A stretch of 64,000 nt of DNA, taken from positions 1,981,569 through 2,045,568 of the forward strand of contig CM043875.1 in the NCBI GenBank assembly GCA_023846275.1, given 5' to 3'. The translations under genes and the position numbers were made by a program. Numbering within the stretch: the first letter of the stretch is position 1; each line of letters starts with the position of its first letter. The notes beneath the pieces were generated by a model. The model ran no database searches and was not told where the DNA came from. It worked only from the letters and a program-made list of their open reading frames with translations. The DNA is from Vanilla planifolia. Its lineage: Eukaryota > Streptophyta > Magnoliopsida > Asparagales > Orchidaceae. Positions 61,943-64,000 of the stretch are shown here, one piece after another.

Positions 61943-64000
61943 GCTATTGAGTGTATTTAGCAAATGGGATGAAAGTTAATCTTATTCCCCTCTGCCTAGG
62001 CTTCTCAATAGCTAGCTTAGATTTCTCGTCATATTCTAGCTTGCCCTATTGAGAAATTTCACTTTATATGATTTATTGACCCACTTAACAAATGGGATGA
62101 TAGTTCGTTTCCATTGAGTAGACTTTCCTTTTACCCTATTTTAACTTATATTAAGATCTTCATTGAGTAATATACTTAACCACACTTTTTATAAAGTCGT
62201 AACCTTATGGGAAAATAAATAATTTTCAAATTTGAATGGGTCAATTTCTCATTTGAAAAGAGAGCTATATCCTAGTTAATAGATTCTAATTGAGTTCTCA
62301 AGAGGGAGGATATCGAAGAGCAAAAGGGAAAATTCCCAACCATTACTAAACATTAAAAAAAAAGTGGTTGAAAGAGTTCTTTACAAAATTCTCTTTATTT
62401 CTCAATTATTTCATCAATTTTTTATTCTCATAATCACAACACTGTAATAAAATTACCACATAAATTCCATAAACTTACGCTGGCTCCTTCACCACCAAGA
62501 TCAACCACTTACTCATGCCTGTTGATAAACCATGAGTTGTATAACTGCAAAGTCAATGCATTATAAATCTCAACATAATGCCATACAATATAATGCAATG
62601 ACAAAACTATATTCACAAGACAAATCATTGTCTCAACAAAAAGCGCTTTCATTGATCAGGAGCTTAAGTTTGGGCTCAAGGAATACAAAATTGGGAAAAA
62701 AAATCAAAGAAAGAGACAAAATAATGAAAATCATCGTGCAGCATGAAGCAGCAAGAGTCACGCACATAGTGGCACGCTACAAGCATGCCAAATGCTGGCA
62801 AGCTACCTGGCCACCACGGTCAACACATGCACTGGAATAGTGCCCACGCACGTAAATAGTGTTTGGCAAGGGCGGGTGACTCACATGCCTAAGCAACTAA
62901 GCTACTTGAGGCCTGGATTTCGCAAAATTTGTGAAATTTTTTTTGGTCAAATGTCATATATTTCATGTGACAATTAACATATTATATATTCTGTAATAAA
63001 ATATTATATCAAAACTTCTATCTAAAAGGATAAGTATGATGTATGAAGTAATTTAAAACTCTAAAATTTAAAACTTTGTGAATTCAAACCCCCTTAAAAG
63101 AAAACTTCTTAGGAGAATTCGATTTCCTTGTGACAAAAACCCTCTCCTCATTCTTTTCTTCTTAGTTCCACGCCATTTCCCATGCTTCAACTTTCACTAT
63201 TACAACTCAAAAAAAATATGCTATTGAGAGCTCGAGGAGAGAATACCTCACAAATAGATTATTTATTGATCATTCTCCTACAACATGCTATTGACCTCTA
63301 TCAGTAGATTCACAAGAATATATTAAAAAGTTTATTGAAAATTTATGAAGAAATTATAAATCAAAAGAAAAAAAAAAAAGAGAACTTAGAATCTTCATAG
63401 ACCAAGAATGACTATGGAAGAAGAGAAAAATGTTCACTTAGAACTACAAAATAGAAGAAACAAGGAACTCTCCACAAAACGAATTGAAAAAAGTGGTAGG
63501 ACTCCATGAGTACATTTAAGCTCAAATTTGTTGTCTCGATTCAGGCCATTGGGGTTCTATTTATATTTGAAAAATTGACAATATAAACTAAGTTCATTTC
63601 CAAGCATAAAGAATTATAGCTATTAATCAATTATAAGGATTTAACCATTTAAGGCTTATGCATGCCTTCTATTGACTTGATAGAATTAATTACAACTAAA
63701 GAATTCAACTTTTGACGATATGACTTAATTAATTATAACCATCAAACCCACTACAACATAAAGTGATGAACTGAAGTTCTATTTGTCTATAATCTATTTA
63801 TTGAAGTTTGATTTATGTTGCTCGTGAGTCTAACTTCGACAGCTAAGGCTCCAGGGAATATCTTTGAGTGGATAGTCTCGAGGGTCTAACCTTGTTGATT
63901 TGGTCTCAAGGGGTTAGCCTTGAGAGTCTAACCTCAATGATTTGAACTCAAGGGTTTGACCTAGAGGATCTAGTCATCAACCATTTTTGCAGGTCAAATG
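61943..64000. other. Presumed PIP5K intron or upstream DNA
   Basis: No conserved kinase exon is visible. A small GC-richer patch at 62750-62900 and a clause-like repeated vocabulary at 63830-63960 (TCTAACCTT, CTCAAGGG, GGTCTAACC) may be transposon debris. No family recognised. Confidence 0.4.

Noticed and set aside
62479-62518. A 40-nt minus-strand stretch (MSKWLILVVKEPA) bounded by consensus acceptor and donor, in phase with the PIP5K exon at 61252
   Set aside because: No PIP5K I know has this sequence before QIEIDSKF; the expected residues end in a Leu-Leu-Arg type motif. Probably a chance cryptic exon.

Overview
This is nuclear DNA of a flowering plant: AT-rich and intron-bearing, with plant-only genes (chloroplast phosphoribulokinase, a CLE peptide, a long P-class PPR protein, an MS5-type TPR protein) and decayed plant transposons. 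Exon 1 of PRK and the cupin gene are very GC-rich, while SLU7 and PPR are AT-rich. That bimodality is more typical of monocots than eudicots, but this is inference and I cannot name the species.

Layout. 0-12.5 kb: a GC-rich chloroplast-type cupin gene (minus) and a complete five-exon PRK gene (minus, 409 aa). The third PRK intron (1.85 kb) carries a decayed copia element, and a G-box and an I-box lie upstream. 12.5-26 kb: gene-poor AT-rich DNA with one CLE signalling-peptide gene (minus) and a decayed Mutator-like transposase. 26-27.8 kb: a four-exon MS5/POLLENLESS3-family TPR gene (minus). 27.8-34 kb: mostly empty. 34-54 kb: two intact direct-repeat copies of the ten-exon splicing factor SLU7 (540 and 538 aa), separated by about 9 kb holding a 5'-truncated LINE with a 46-nt poly(A), a candidate SINE and an unrecognised frameshifted gene fragment. 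54.4-57.4 kb: a single-exon PPR gene of 989 aa. 59.1-61.3 kb and beyond: the 3' exons of a PIP5K9-like lipid kinase (minus), whose 5' part is not visible in the window.

The most informative part is the SLU7 duplication. Copy 2 begins inside the 5'-UTR intron of copy 1, so it lost the original promoter and first exon and lies behind new sequence containing a fresh 62-bp tandem repeat. Its intron 5 carries a 347-bp insertion with a perfect 16-bp target-site duplication and terminal poly(A), derived from a SWI3D-like chromatin-remodelling gene. Both copies keep full reading frames. A roughly 115-bp repeat flanks the locus three times. The genes otherwise form no operon-like unit; they are ordinary independent plant genes. 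Multi-exon genes are given as one span from first to last coding base, with exon coordinates in the evidence; they were placed by hand from splice consensus, reading phase and family homology. I saw no tRNA, rRNA or CRISPR array.
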